From Acidimicrobiales bacterium AG-414-N20 (GTDB taxonomy: Bacteria > Actinomycetota > Acidimicrobiia > Acidimicrobiales > MedAcidi-G1): 41,657 bases of DNA. The DNA lies in contig QCLO01000016.1 of the NCBI GenBank assembly GCA_003214465.1, positions 1-41,657 of the forward strand, in the 5' to 3' direction. Below are positions 16,549 to 25,531 of this stretch, piece by piece. Each line of letters opens with the position of its first letter. Within the stretch, counting starts at the first letter, position 1. Made by a program: the position numbers and the translations under genes. The notes below the pieces were generated by a model that was not told the DNA's origin, did no database searches, and was given only the letters and a program-made list of their open reading frames with translations.

Positions 16549-17802
16549 AAGGATTCTGTTTACCGTGCTCCTAAAGGCACCAGAGATTTAGTTTGGCCAG
16601 ATTCCGAACGAAGACGCTCGTTCATAGATTTATTTGCGGAAATTGTAAGCAGTGCTGGCTATGTCGAAATCGTTCTTCCTATGTTTGAGCACGTAGAAGT
16701 TTTTCAACGTCTAGGAGATGGTACGGACGTTGTAAGAAAAGAAATGTACGATTTCGAAGACAAAGGCGGTAGAAACATAGCCTTACGACCTGAACAAACC
16801 GCTTCGATTGTTAGAGCCTATGCCGAGCATCGACCATCTTTGCCGTGGAAAGTTTGGTACGCAGGGCCTAATTTTAGATATGAGAGGGCTCAAAAAGGTC
16901 GATTCAGGCAGTTTGACCAAGTAGGTATCGAAGCATTGGGGGCAGATGATCCATATCTAGATGTAGAAGTGATAGCTATCGCATGGAGATTTTATGAGGC
17001 TCTAGGTCTCAAACAAGTCAACCTTTCATTGAATTCTGTTGGGACTCTTCAGGACCGGATCGTATATATAGAAGCTTTAAGTGAATACTTAGAAAAACAA
17101 AAAGGTTTTCTTTCAACTGAGGCGCAGGAGACTCTAAGTTCTAATCCTCTAAGAGTTTTAGATTCGAAACGTGTTGAAGACATCGAAGTGGTTTCTCAAG
17201 CTCCTAGCATTCTTGAACATCTATCTGAAGAAGCAAGTAACCACTTCAGTAAGGTTGAAGAAGGTTTAAAGAAATTGGAAATCCCTTATTTAGTACAGCC
17301 AAATCTTGTCAGGGGTCTCGACTATTACGTCCAAACCACCTTTGAATTTTCAACGGAAAGTATTGATGCAGCTCAGGACGCAATAGGAGGCGGGGGTCGT
17401 TATGACGGTTTAGCTGCAGAAATGGGTGCCCCAGCTACACCAGGAGTTGGTTTCGCTCTAGGTTTAGACAGAACCTTGATGGCCTGCGAAGCGGAAAAAA
17501 CTTTCATAGGGCCAGAACAGCTATTGCAAGTTTATGTTATAGATACAACTGGTGGAGAAAATTCTTTAGTAATTACGGATCAGCTTAGACAAAATGGTTT
17601 TAAAGTCGATCGATCTTTTGGGGATCGTTCAATGAAAGCTCAGATGAAAGCTGCGGATAAAAGCGGCGCAAAAATTGCGCTAATTGTTGGAGAGGATGAA
17701 GTGGAAAAGGGAGTTGTTACGATTCGAGACCTAAGAGGCGAAGAAGGTCAAGAAGAAATTGCCTCAGATTCTATAGTTGCCAATCTCGAAAAGAGGCTCT
17801 GA
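16546..17802 (+). CDS. hisS: Histidyl-tRNA synthetase
   Basis: A class II synthetase charging tRNA-His. Motifs are in order: APKGTRDLVWPDSERR near the start, motif 2 (RPEQTASIVRAY and FRYERAQKGRFRQFDQVGIE), the His-binding LVRGLDYYVQTTFEF, and motif 3 GGGGRYDGL with PGVGFALGLDR. The anticodon-binding domain fills the last 90 or so residues. Length is 418 residues. The GTG start follows a leaderless-type promoter. aspS starts within the stop codon (TGATG), giving a hisS-aspS unit as in many Gram-positive bacteria. Confidence 0.97.
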   Translation: MKDSVYRAPKGTRDLVWPDSERRRSFIDLFAEIVSSAGYVEIVLPMFEHVEVFQRLGDGTDVVRKEMYDFEDKGGRNIALRPEQTASIVRAYAEHRPSLPWKVWYAGPNFRYERAQKGRFRQFDQVGIEALGADDPYLDVEVIAIAWRFYEALGLKQVNLSLNSVGTLQDRIVYIEALSEYLEKQKGFLSTEAQETLSSNPLRVLDSKRVEDIEVVSQAPSILEHLSEEASNHFSKVEEGLKKLEIPYLVQPNLVRGLDYYVQTTFEFSTESIDAAQDAIGGGGRYDGLAAEMGAPATPGVGFALGLDRTLMACEAEKTFIGPEQLLQVYVIDTTGGENSLVITDQLRQNGFKVDRSFGDRSMKAQMKAADKSGAKIALIVGEDEVEKGVVTIRDLRGEEGQEEIASDSIVANLEKRL

Positions 17803-19541
17803 TGACAAACTATGAAACCTCTATGCGATCTCATAGATGCGGAGATCTTCGGGTTGATGATGTAGGAAAAGAAGTAACACTTTGTGGTTGGGTTGATCGA
17901 CGCAGAGAACACGGTGAACATCTCGCTTTTATAGATTTGCGTGACCGAAGCGGAGTAATCCAAGTCGTAGTTCAAGGAGCTGCCGATTTGCGTTCAGAGT
18001 ACGTACTTCAGGTAAAAGGAAAGGTTAGAGAGAGACCATCTGAGACAGTAAATAATTCTCTCGATACAGGTGGTATAGAGGTTGAAGGTTCTGAAGTCGT
18101 AGTTTTAGCGGAGTCAGAACCCCCACCATTCCCAATAGATGACAGAACAGATGTTGATGAAGTTTTGAGACTTAGACACCGGTATGTGGATCTGAGAAGG
18201 AGCAGGCTCCAAAACAATTTGCAATCACGCGCTCTCGTGACGAGCTCTGTTCGAAAAGCCATGGAGAAACAAGGTTTTGTGGAAGTTGAGACTCCAATGT
18301 TAGTAGCCAGCACCCCTGAAGGGGCTAGAGACTTCGTAGTCCCATCGCGCAAAGATCCTGGTTCCTTTTATGCGCTTCCTCAAAGTCCCCAGATCTTCAA
18401 ACAACTTTGCATGCTTGGAGGGATAGATAGGTACTACCAGATAGCTAGATGCCTTAGAGATGAAGATCTAAGAGCTGATAGACAATACGAGTTTATGCAA
18501 TTAGATATTGAAGCAAGTTTTGTAAATGGTGAAGATATAAGAGACATTGTTTCTTCAGCAGTTTCTGAGGCTACTGAGGCCGTTACCGGGGAAAAAATAA
18601 CCACAATCCCTTCGATGACCTGGCAAGAGGCGATGGAGCGCTTCGGTTCAGACAAACCAGATATAAGATTTGGTCTCGAGCTGGTTGACCTCACAGATCT
18701 TTTCAAAAGTACTGAATTTCGAGCTTTTCAAGCACCATGTATAAAGGGAATTCGTGTTCCTGGCGGAGCAGAGTATTCAAGAAGTCGATTAGACGAACTG
18801 ACTGATAAATCCCAGAATTGGGGAGCGAAGGGTTTGGCCTGGATAAAAATAGAAGACTCTGAAATGGTTTCACCTATATCTAAGTTTCTCTCAGAGGAAG
18901 AGAAAACCTCTTTGAAATCTAAGATGTCGGGCGAGGAAGGCGATCTTTTACTTTTAGTGGCTGATGAGTGGTCTACTGTTTGTCATGTTCTGGGTCTAGT
19001 AAGATTAGAAATAGGGAAGCCGCCAATTAACGAGGGCGGATTCCATTTCTTATGGGTTATAGATTTCCCCCTATTTGAAGGTACGGACGAAAATGGAAAT
19101 CCATCTTCCTCACATCACCCATTCACGATGCCGCATGAAGACGACTTAGTTCTTTTAGAAAATGGAGAAACAGAGGGTATCCGTTCACTCGCCTATGATT
19201 TGGTTTTGAATGGATGGGAACTTGGTTCTGGAAGTGTGAGGATACACAGACAAGATATTCAGCAAAGAATCTTCACTGCGCTTGGAATAGAACCTGACGA
19301 AGCAAGAAAACGGTTTGGCTTTTTATTGGACGCATTTAAATTCGGAGCCCCACCACACGCAGGTTTTGCCGTTGGTTTAGACCGATTAACAGCGATTCTT
19401 GTAGGAGAAGAGAATATTCGTGAAGTGATTGCCTTCCCGAAGACTCAATCAGGTTCCGATCCACTTACTAGCGCACCATTGCCTGTAGATGACCGACATT
19501 TGAAAGAACTTGGGTTGAAAGTTTTACCCCCTTCTACATGA
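17802..19541 (+). CDS. aspS: Aspartyl-tRNA synthetase (bacterial type)
   Basis: Charges tRNA-Asp. The N-terminal OB fold (VTLCGWVDRRREHGEHLAFIDLRDRSGVIQVV) binds the anticodon. The class II core shows the VRKAMEKQGFVEVETPML segment, ALPQSPQIFKQLCMLGG, RCLRDEDLRADRQYEFMQLDIE and the GLDRL motif 3. A GAD insertion domain lies around residues 280-400, as in bacterial AspRS of this size (579 residues). Whether it discriminates tRNA-Asp from tRNA-Asn would need gatCAB and asnS in the rest of the genome. Its ATG shares one base with the hisS stop. Confidence 0.97.
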   Translation: MTNYETSMRSHRCGDLRVDDVGKEVTLCGWVDRRREHGEHLAFIDLRDRSGVIQVVVQGAADLRSEYVLQVKGKVRERPSETVNNSLDTGGIEVEGSEVVVLAESEPPPFPIDDRTDVDEVLRLRHRYVDLRRSRLQNNLQSRALVTSSVRKAMEKQGFVEVETPMLVASTPEGARDFVVPSRKDPGSFYALPQSPQIFKQLCMLGGIDRYYQIARCLRDEDLRADRQYEFMQLDIEASFVNGEDIRDIVSSAVSEATEAVTGEKITTIPSMTWQEAMERFGSDKPDIRFGLELVDLTDLFKSTEFRAFQAPCIKGIRVPGGAEYSRSRLDELTDKSQNWGAKGLAWIKIEDSEMVSPISKFLSEEEKTSLKSKMSGEEGDLLLLVADEWSTVCHVLGLVRLEIGKPPINEGGFHFLWVIDFPLFEGTDENGNPSSSHHPFTMPHEDDLVLLENGETEGIRSLAYDLVLNGWELGSGSVRIHRQDIQQRIFTALGIEPDEARKRFGFLLDAFKFGAPPHAGFAVGLDRLTAILVGEENIREVIAFPKTQSGSDPLTSAPLPVDDRHLKELGLKVLPPST

Positions 19542-19570
19542 GATGCACTAATTGGTCCATAGAACTCAAC

Positions 19571-19585
19571 TAGGTTCTAGGGGTG
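19571..19585 (+). promoter_or_regulatory. Leaderless-type promoter of rarA
   Basis: TAGGTT at 19571-19576, six bases (ctaggg), then GTG 19583. The same geometry as at alaS and pdxS. The spacer is G-rich but too close to serve as a Shine-Dalgarno site. Confidence 0.5.
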
Positions 19586-20908
19586 ACCGAAGATCTTTTT
19601 ACGCACGTAGCAAAAGAGCGTTTAAAAAATAGGGGACCTTTAGCCGATCGCTTAAGGCCATTGCTGATCGATGATGTAGTAGGTCAGAAGCATCTGATAG
19701 GTAAAGATCAACCCCTTCGCCAACTGATAGAAACAGACAAGCTCTCCTCTTTAATACTGTGGGGACCACCAGGAACAGGTAAAACAACAATTGCTAGAGT
19801 GATAGCGCGAGTTACTCAACAAGACTTTCATGAGATGTCAGCCGTTTCTGCAAGTGTCAAAGACGTGCGAGAACTCGTAAAAGTTGCAGAAATACGTCTA
19901 GGTGAAGCCGAAGTAGGCACAATACTTTTTTTAGATGAAGTGCATCGTTTTAACAAATCTCAGCAGGATGCGTTATTACCTTCAGTTGAATCTGGCCTAA
20001 TAGTGCTGATAGGAGCCACAACTGAGAATCCATATTTTGAAGTAAATGCTCCCTTGCTTTCAAGGTCGACATTGTTCCGTCTCGAACCTTTAGACAGAGC
20101 TTCGATAATAGAGCTACTAGCGAAAGGTGTAGAAGAAGAAGGAGTGCAGGCTGATCCAGAAGCCTTAGATCTATTGGTCGATCGCTCCTCAGGAGACGGT
20201 AGACAAGCTTTAACTAGCCTTGAAGTTGCTTCAGCAATAGCTATTGGTAGAGGCGAAAGAAAAGTAACTTTAAAAGACGTAGAAGCGTCTTTGGGGGCTA
20301 AAGCCATTCGTTATGGCAGAGACGAGCATTATGACATAATTAGTGCTTTTATAAAAAGTGTCCGAGGATCTGATGCTGATTCAAGTCTCTATTGGTTGGC
20401 TCGCATGTTGAAGGCAGGTGAAGATCCAAGATTTATAGCTCGAAGGCTAGTTATTCTGGCCAGCGAAGATATCGGTATGGCAGATCCAACTAGTTTGCTT
20501 ATCGCTGACGCTGCAGCACGTGCAGTAGAGTTTGTAGGTCTTCCTGAGGCTCAGCTCAATTTGGCCCAAGCTGTGGTTCATTTGGCCACGGCTCCGAAAT
20601 CTAATCGAGTAACACTTGCTTTGACTTCTGCCATGCAGGATGTTTCTTCGGCGGGAGAGGGGCGTGTTCCGCCACATTTGAGAGACGCGCATTACAGTGG
20701 GGCATCAAGCATTGGACATGGAGAAGGTTATGAGTATCCGCACAACGACCCAAGAGGTTGGGTTGAGCAAAAATATAGACCAGAAGAGGTCGAGTCAAAT
20801 ATTTATTATGAGCCTTCACTACATGGACTTGAACAGCAAGTACTAGAGAGAATGGCTGAACTAAGGGAAAACACGAATGTGGAAGTTGTGTCAGAGGAGA
20901 AAAACTAA
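19583..20908 (+). CDS. rarA: Replication-associated recombination protein A (RarA/MgsA)
   Basis: RarA is an AAA+ ATPase of the clamp-loader clade that acts at stalled replication forks. Walker A is GPPGTGKTT at 61-69, Walker B is ILFLDEVHRFNKSQQDALLP, and the sensor block is GATTENPYFEVN. The C-terminal tetramerisation domain is evident (RYGRDEHYDIISAFIKSVRGSD, YWLARMLKAGEDPRFIARRL, PKSNRVTLAL, YEYPHNDPRGWVEQKY). The 441-residue length is standard. The start is GTG with a leaderless-type promoter; the next gene begins in the stop (TAATG). Confidence 0.95.
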   Translation: MTEDLFTHVAKERLKNRGPLADRLRPLLIDDVVGQKHLIGKDQPLRQLIETDKLSSLILWGPPGTGKTTIARVIARVTQQDFHEMSAVSASVKDVRELVKVAEIRLGEAEVGTILFLDEVHRFNKSQQDALLPSVESGLIVLIGATTENPYFEVNAPLLSRSTLFRLEPLDRASIIELLAKGVEEEGVQADPEALDLLVDRSSGDGRQALTSLEVASAIAIGRGERKVTLKDVEASLGAKAIRYGRDEHYDIISAFIKSVRGSDADSSLYWLARMLKAGEDPRFIARRLVILASEDIGMADPTSLLIADAAARAVEFVGLPEAQLNLAQAVVHLATAPKSNRVTLALTSAMQDVSSAGEGRVPPHLRDAHYSGASSIGHGEGYEYPHNDPRGWVEQKYRPEEVESNIYYEPSLHGLEQQVLERMAELRENTNVEVVSEEKN

Positions 20909-21216
20909 TGCGTAGACGTTTATTTTGGCTGCTGCTGGGCTGGGCCTTAGGTGTTCTAGCGTCAAATTGGATGGAAAATCGTTTTCGTCGCAGTGTAAAT
21001 AAATATACGCGAAACACTTTTTCCAAACTCGGAATAGTCCCAGAGGAAATATTCAATAAAAGAAGTGAACTCTTTGAAAGACTCCAAAAAAGATTCAGCA
21101 GCCAAGAATCTGATTTTGCCACTAGAAGTATGAGAAATTCCAACCCCCGCTTTAATGGGCAAGAAAGCTATTTGAGACGACAACACAGACCCGTAAGACC
21201 CCAAAGGTATAATTGA
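20908..21216 (+). CDS. Small basic membrane protein of unknown function
   Basis: A 102-residue protein I cannot name. A single hydrophobic segment starts almost at the N-terminus (LFWLLLGWALGVLASNW, preceded by MRRR), so it is probably membrane-anchored with a basic cytoplasmic side. The rest is charged and ends in an Arg/Gln/Pro-rich tail (LRRQHRPVRPQRYN). It has AGGAG nine bases before the ATG and overlaps the rarA stop by one base, which supports translation. Small membrane proteins at this spot before alaS are known in other actinobacteria (DUF6167 and DUF948 types); the short anchor with MRRxxFW resembles the first, but I cannot confirm homology. Confidence 0.7.
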   Translation: MRRRLFWLLLGWALGVLASNWMENRFRRSVNKYTRNTFSKLGIVPEEIFNKRSELFERLQKRFSSQESDFATRSMRNSNPRFNGQESYLRRQHRPVRPQRYN

Positions 21217-21251
21217 GCTTAGACCTACCTATTTGCCTCACTTCATAGCGC

Positions 21252-21266
21252 TAGGCTTGTTTTATG
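21252..21266 (+). promoter_or_regulatory. Leaderless-type promoter of alaS
   Basis: TAGGCT at 21252-21257, six bases (tgtttt), then ATG 21264, in the 47-base gap after the small membrane protein. No Shine-Dalgarno site is present. Confidence 0.55.
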
Positions 21267-23843
21267 GGAAAGTTACCGTCAACGGCAAAAGCAATTCGTA
21301 ACGAATTTACAGATTTCTTTTCTACTCGCGACCACGAAAGAGTTTCATCAGGAAGTCTGATACCCCATGACCCGACATTGCTCTTCACAGTGGCTGGAAT
21401 GGTTCAGTTCAAGCCCTATTTAATCGGTGAGCAGCCAGCTCCATGGCCGCGTGCTGTAACTGTCCAGAAATGTGTCAGAGCTGGCGGGAAACATAATGAT
21501 CTTGACGAAGTTGGGAGAACCAGTCGACATTTAACTTTTTTTGAAATGATGGGTAACTTCAGTTTTGGAGACTATTTCAAATCCGATGCTTGTTCTTACG
21601 CTTGGGAATTCGTAACAGAAAATCTTGGCCTGGATCCTGAACGCCTATGGGTGACGGTTCATGAAAGCGATGACGAAGCCGAGGGTATTTGGATAAATGA
21701 AGTGGGTGTGTCCCCTGACAAGGTCCAACGTTTAGGAGAAGACAACTATTGGAAGATGGCTGAAACCGGACCGTGTGGACCTTGTTCAGAAATCTTTTGG
21801 GACAAAGGGCCAGAATTTGGTGCTGACGGTGGACCAGCCTTCGGAGATGAAGAGCGTTTCGTCGAAATTTGGAATCTTGTGTTTATGCAATTTGAACAAC
21901 ATCCAGATGGTTCGACGACGCCGCTGCCTTCTCCGGCCATCGACACAGGTTTAGGTTTAGAGAGGATTTTGACAGTAATGCAAGGGGTTGATTCTGTTTG
22001 GGAAACAGATGAAATTTCCAAGCTCATTGGAGAAATTAGTCAGCTTGCAGGGATCTCTTATGGTGAAGATGAAAGATCCGACGTATCAATGAGAATTATT
22101 GCTGATCATGCTCGTTCTTCTACATTTTTGATAAGCGAGGGGGTTTTCCCAAGCAACGAAGACAGAGGGTACGTACTTCGTCGGATTATACGTCGATCGG
22201 TAAGACACGCATGGCTTCTGGGACTCGAAGACTCAGTGATGTCTTCGCTAGCAGAATCAGTTGTAGCAATCATGGGATCTGATTATCCAGAGCTCAAACA
22301 AAATGTCGATTTCATTCAAGAAGTTTTGAGTAGAGAGGAAGAAAGGTTTCGTGAAACATTAAAGTCTGGTCTTCTGATTCTAGATGAAGCAATATCAGAC
22401 CTAGGAGAAAATAAAACACTTAGTGGAGAAATCTCTTTTAAATTACATGACACATATGGATTTCCTCTCGAACTAACTGAGGAAATTTGTGCAGAAAGAT
22501 CTATTGAGGTCGATATTGAAGGATTTCAAGAATCAATGGCAGGTCAGCAAGACAGGGCCCGTTCAGCACGCAAAGACGCAGTGATTACCGATGAGACAGG
22601 TGAGTTGAGAAAAATCCTTGACGGAACAGGTCCAACTAGTTTTGTGGGTTATGACAGAAATAGTTCTGATTCTAAAGTTTTATATTTCGATGATGCCCTG
22701 ATAGCTCTTGATGAAACACCTTTTTATGCAGAAGCTGGTGGGCAGATAGGTGATACAGGAATGATCTCCACGAAAACTGGCAAAGTTAAAATTGTTGATA
22801 CGACTCTTGCTTTAGATGCAATACACGTTCACCAATATGAATTGTTAGAAGGACATCTGGAGTTAGGCCAGGAGGCAACTGCTGAGGTTGATGCTGATAG
22901 ACGATCCCAAATTCGACGTAACCATACAGCTACACACTTGATCCACTGGGCTTTAAGAGAAGTTTTAGGAGAACATGTTAAACAACAAGGTTCATATGTG
23001 GGACCAGATCGTTTACGTTTTGATTTCAGTCATTTTGAAGCAGTTACAGATGAGCAAATTTTTTCTGTAGAAGATCTGGTTAATTCTGAAATACTAAATA
23101 ATCCTGAATGCAGTCATGAAGAAATGACACGTGAGGAAGCTGAGAAAAAAGGCGCAATAGCTTTTTTTGGTGATAAGTACGGAGAGAGTGTCAGAGTTTT
23201 ACAGGCAGGCCCAAATTCACTTGAGTTTTGTGGAGGAACGCATGTTTCAGCATTGGGTGACATTGGATTAGTAAAAATTCTCTCTGAAGGTTCCATAGGT
23301 TCTAATATTCGACGATTGGAAGCAGTTACCGGTACATCCGCTGTTAAAAATTTGAGAGAAGCTGAGAGTCTTCTCTCAAAAGCCGCAGATCTTGTAGGGG
23401 TGCCACTTGAAGACCTATTGGACGGAATCCACAGAAGAATGGATGAGCTTAAATCATTGAAAAATGAAGTCAAAAATTTGAAACGTAAAGATGCATTAGG
23501 GATGGTTAAAGAGCTTGCAGAAAATGCAGAAAATGGAATAGTTGCTTCAATTATCGAAAGTATAGATAGAGAAAGTTTGAGGGAATTAGCAGTTGCCGTA
23601 AGAGACCAAGAAGAAATTAAAGCTGTGATACTGGGAACTGCGCCAGCCGATGGAGGCGCAGCTTTAATAGCTGCTGTTAAGGCAGATAGTGGTTTAAATG
23701 CGGGAACCATTTTAAATGATGCGGCTAAAACAATAGGTGGCGGAGGAAGGGCAAATGCTGAACTCACAATAGTTGGTGGCAAGAGTCCAGAAAATCTTAA
23801 CGAAGCATTAGAGCAAGCTAGAGCAGTTGCCCACGCAGGTTGA
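21264..23843 (+). CDS. alaS: Alanyl-tRNA synthetase
   Basis: Charges tRNA-Ala and edits mischarged Ser and Gly. The catalytic core opens with RNEFTDFFSTRDHERVSSGSL and includes FTVAGMVQFKPYLIG, TVQKCVRAGGKHNDLDEVG, FEMMGNFSFGDYFK and ETGPCGPCSEI. The editing domain has its metal ligands in HTATHLIHWAL and CGGTHVSALGDIG, so proofreading should work. The C-terminal coiled coil and C-Ala domain (GGGGRANAELTIVGG) complete the 859 residues. It is the first gene of a unit with ruvX and mltG, the typical actinobacterial order. Confidence 0.98.
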   Translation: MGKLPSTAKAIRNEFTDFFSTRDHERVSSGSLIPHDPTLLFTVAGMVQFKPYLIGEQPAPWPRAVTVQKCVRAGGKHNDLDEVGRTSRHLTFFEMMGNFSFGDYFKSDACSYAWEFVTENLGLDPERLWVTVHESDDEAEGIWINEVGVSPDKVQRLGEDNYWKMAETGPCGPCSEIFWDKGPEFGADGGPAFGDEERFVEIWNLVFMQFEQHPDGSTTPLPSPAIDTGLGLERILTVMQGVDSVWETDEISKLIGEISQLAGISYGEDERSDVSMRIIADHARSSTFLISEGVFPSNEDRGYVLRRIIRRSVRHAWLLGLEDSVMSSLAESVVAIMGSDYPELKQNVDFIQEVLSREEERFRETLKSGLLILDEAISDLGENKTLSGEISFKLHDTYGFPLELTEEICAERSIEVDIEGFQESMAGQQDRARSARKDAVITDETGELRKILDGTGPTSFVGYDRNSSDSKVLYFDDALIALDETPFYAEAGGQIGDTGMISTKTGKVKIVDTTLALDAIHVHQYELLEGHLELGQEATAEVDADRRSQIRRNHTATHLIHWALREVLGEHVKQQGSYVGPDRLRFDFSHFEAVTDEQIFSVEDLVNSEILNNPECSHEEMTREEAEKKGAIAFFGDKYGESVRVLQAGPNSLEFCGGTHVSALGDIGLVKILSEGSIGSNIRRLEAVTGTSAVKNLREAESLLSKAADLVGVPLEDLLDGIHRRMDELKSLKNEVKNLKRKDALGMVKELAENAENGIVASIIESIDRESLRELAVAVRDQEEIKAVILGTAPADGGAALIAAVKADSGLNAGTILNDAAKTIGGGGRANAELTIVGGKSPENLNEALEQARAVAHAG

Positions 23844-23847
23844 GCAG

Positions 23848-24261
23848 GTGAGAGTTTTAGGTTTAGACCTCGGGGGTAAAAGGATTGGGATTGCAATAAG
23901 TGATAATGATGGAAAAGTAGCAACTCCTCTTCAGGTTTTAATACGTTCGAAAAACACCCGTGAGGATTATAAAAAAATTGATGATTTAGTATCTGAATGG
24001 GAAGCAGAGTTTGTTGTAGTTGGGATGCCTTTTTCACTCAATGGGAGCAAAGGTCCAGCTGCCGAGGCGGTCGAGAAAGAAGTTAAAGAACTGTCTTCTG
24101 TCCTTTCCGTACCGGTTGATGTGCATGATGAACGTTTAACAACGGTAATAGCTGCCCAAGAGCTATCTTCGCAGGGGCTGGATAGTAAGAAGCAACGTAA
24201 AGTAATTGATCAGGTTGCAGCATCAGTAATTCTACAATCATGGTTAGACAACCGAGCTTGA
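23848..24261 (+). CDS. ruvX: Putative pre-16S rRNA nuclease / Holliday junction resolvase-like protein YqgF
   Basis: YqgF has an RNase H-like fold and in E. coli is linked to processing of the 5' end of 16S rRNA. The protein begins VRVLGLDLGGKRIGIAISD, with the first acidic residue in LDLGG. It has VVGMPFSLNGSKGPAAEAVE, DVHDERLTTVIAAQEL and the final acidic block IDQVAASVILQSWLD. I choose GTG 23848, four bases after the alaS stop, as family members start exactly there; an in-frame TTG at 23827 would overlap alaS and add seven unsupported residues. The result is 137 residues, the usual size. Confidence 0.9.
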   Translation: MRVLGLDLGGKRIGIAISDNDGKVATPLQVLIRSKNTREDYKKIDDLVSEWEAEFVVVGMPFSLNGSKGPAAEAVEKEVKELSSVLSVPVDVHDERLTTVIAAQELSSQGLDSKKQRKVIDQVAASVILQSWLDNRA

Positions 24262-24271
24262 ACGGAGAAAG

Positions 24272-25510
24272 GTGACTGAAGAAATACCAAGCGAAGAGCC
24301 TTATGAAAAAAGTCTTCCTCTTGAAGAAGAAAGCAGCTTCGAAGAGTTCCATTTAGGCGAAGATGATTATGAGCTAAGACCCGATGTCCGATGGATTCGC
24401 TACCGGCCTCCCATGGGACCGATAGTGCGATGGGGCTTAGTAGCCCTTGTGCTGATGATCGTTTTTATTAGTGGATGGACGAGACTTGAAAATTGGATAG
24501 ATGATCAGGTTGAACCCAGTCAACCACCAGGAGAGGAAGTCGAATTTTCGATAGAAGACGGTTGGACTACAAATGATGTAATAGCAACTTTGGGCGATTT
24601 AGAAATAATCGACAGCCCAACGATGTTTAGACAATGGATGAGATGTCCTACCGTGCTGAAAAGATTTTTGAATTGTAGTCCGGGTGAGGATTACTCCTTT
24701 CAAGCAGGACGGTATTTACTCAGAGAACACTCAAGTTTCCAAGATGCAGTTTTAGAACTTAGAAAGGGTCCGATACCAGAAGAAGTCATACGAGTAACAG
24801 TCCCAGAGGGGCTGACATTAGAGCAAATTACTGAACGTTTGTTAGAGGCATTGCCGGCTTTTGATGAAGAGGAGCTTCGGGTTTCACTCTTGGACGATCG
24901 CCTAAAGTGGGAGCACTACCCTTTAAATCTCTCATTTCTTTTAGCGGAAGGCTTGTTATTCCCAGACACCTATCAATTAGACGAAGCCACAGTGTCAGAT
25001 GAAATGGGTCTTCTGTTGAGAATGCATCGACAATTTTTGAAAGTTATTGAAGAAGAAGAAATAGAGAAAAAAACACGAAGCCTTGGTATTGCTCCATATG
25101 AAGCTTTAATAATTGCGTCGTTGATTGAAGAAGAAGCACAGCTAGCGGAAGAGAGACCAATGATAGCGAGAGTTATTTACAATCGGCTTCAAAGAGGATG
25201 GCGGCTAGGTATTGATGCAACGTCCCGCTATGCCGTTGGTAAAACTTCTGGACAGGAACTTAGTGTTGAGGATTTGGAATATGACTCTCCATGGAACACG
25301 CGTGTTTCACTAGGGCTTCCACCTACAGCTATTTCAGCGCCTGGTAGAGCTTCAATTCAAGCAGCCCTCAACCCAGTGGAAGGTGACTGGCTTTATTACG
25401 TCAGAACTGATCAAAATGGAGTAGTTGGTGCTCACACATTTGCTGTTACTGCAGATGAATTTCAGAAAGCAAGGAAAATATGCGTAAATAAAGATCTGGG
25501 ATGCGGTTAG
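24272..25510 (+). CDS. mltG: Endolytic murein transglycosylase MltG
   Basis: MltG cuts nascent glycan strands and is thought to end peptidoglycan polymerisation. An acidic cytoplasmic N-terminus of about 45 residues leads to one membrane helix (WGLVALVLMIVFISGW), then a LysM-like region (FSIEDGWTTNDVIATL, VTVPEGLTLEQITERL) and the YceG catalytic domain. The catalytic Glu is E286 in IIASLIEEEAQ. ARVIYNRLQRGWRLGIDATSRYA, YDSPWNTRVSLGLPPTAIS and a final GAHTFAVTADEF follow the family pattern. The start is GTG behind GGAGAAAG. It lies between ruvX and aroE, the standard actinobacterial location. Confidence 0.93.
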   Translation: MTEEIPSEEPYEKSLPLEEESSFEEFHLGEDDYELRPDVRWIRYRPPMGPIVRWGLVALVLMIVFISGWTRLENWIDDQVEPSQPPGEEVEFSIEDGWTTNDVIATLGDLEIIDSPTMFRQWMRCPTVLKRFLNCSPGEDYSFQAGRYLLREHSSFQDAVLELRKGPIPEEVIRVTVPEGLTLEQITERLLEALPAFDEEELRVSLLDDRLKWEHYPLNLSFLLAEGLLFPDTYQLDEATVSDEMGLLLRMHRQFLKVIEEEEIEKKTRSLGIAPYEALIIASLIEEEAQLAEERPMIARVIYNRLQRGWRLGIDATSRYAVGKTSGQELSVEDLEYDSPWNTRVSLGLPPTAISAPGRASIQAALNPVEGDWLYYVRTDQNGVVGAHTFAVTADEFQKARKICVNKDLGCG

Positions 25511-25516
25511 ATCTGC

Positions 25517-25531
25517 GATAATTTCAATATG
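25517..25531 (+). promoter_or_regulatory. Leaderless-type promoter of aroE
   Basis: GATAAT at 25517-25522, six bases (ttcaat), then ATG 25529. It is preceded by TGC, giving an extended -10 (TGnGATAAT). It differs from the others by G in the first position. No Shine-Dalgarno site is present. Confidence 0.5.

Noticed and set aside
20601-21143. A 180-codon open frame on the minus strand over rarA and the small membrane protein gene
   Set aside because: Antisense shadow with no ribosome site and no recognisable domain.
23114-24037. A 307-codon open frame on the minus strand over alaS and ruvX
   Set aside because: It is antisense to two unmistakable genes, has low-complexity Ser/Leu/Pro-rich translation and matches no family; it arises from codon bias of alaS.
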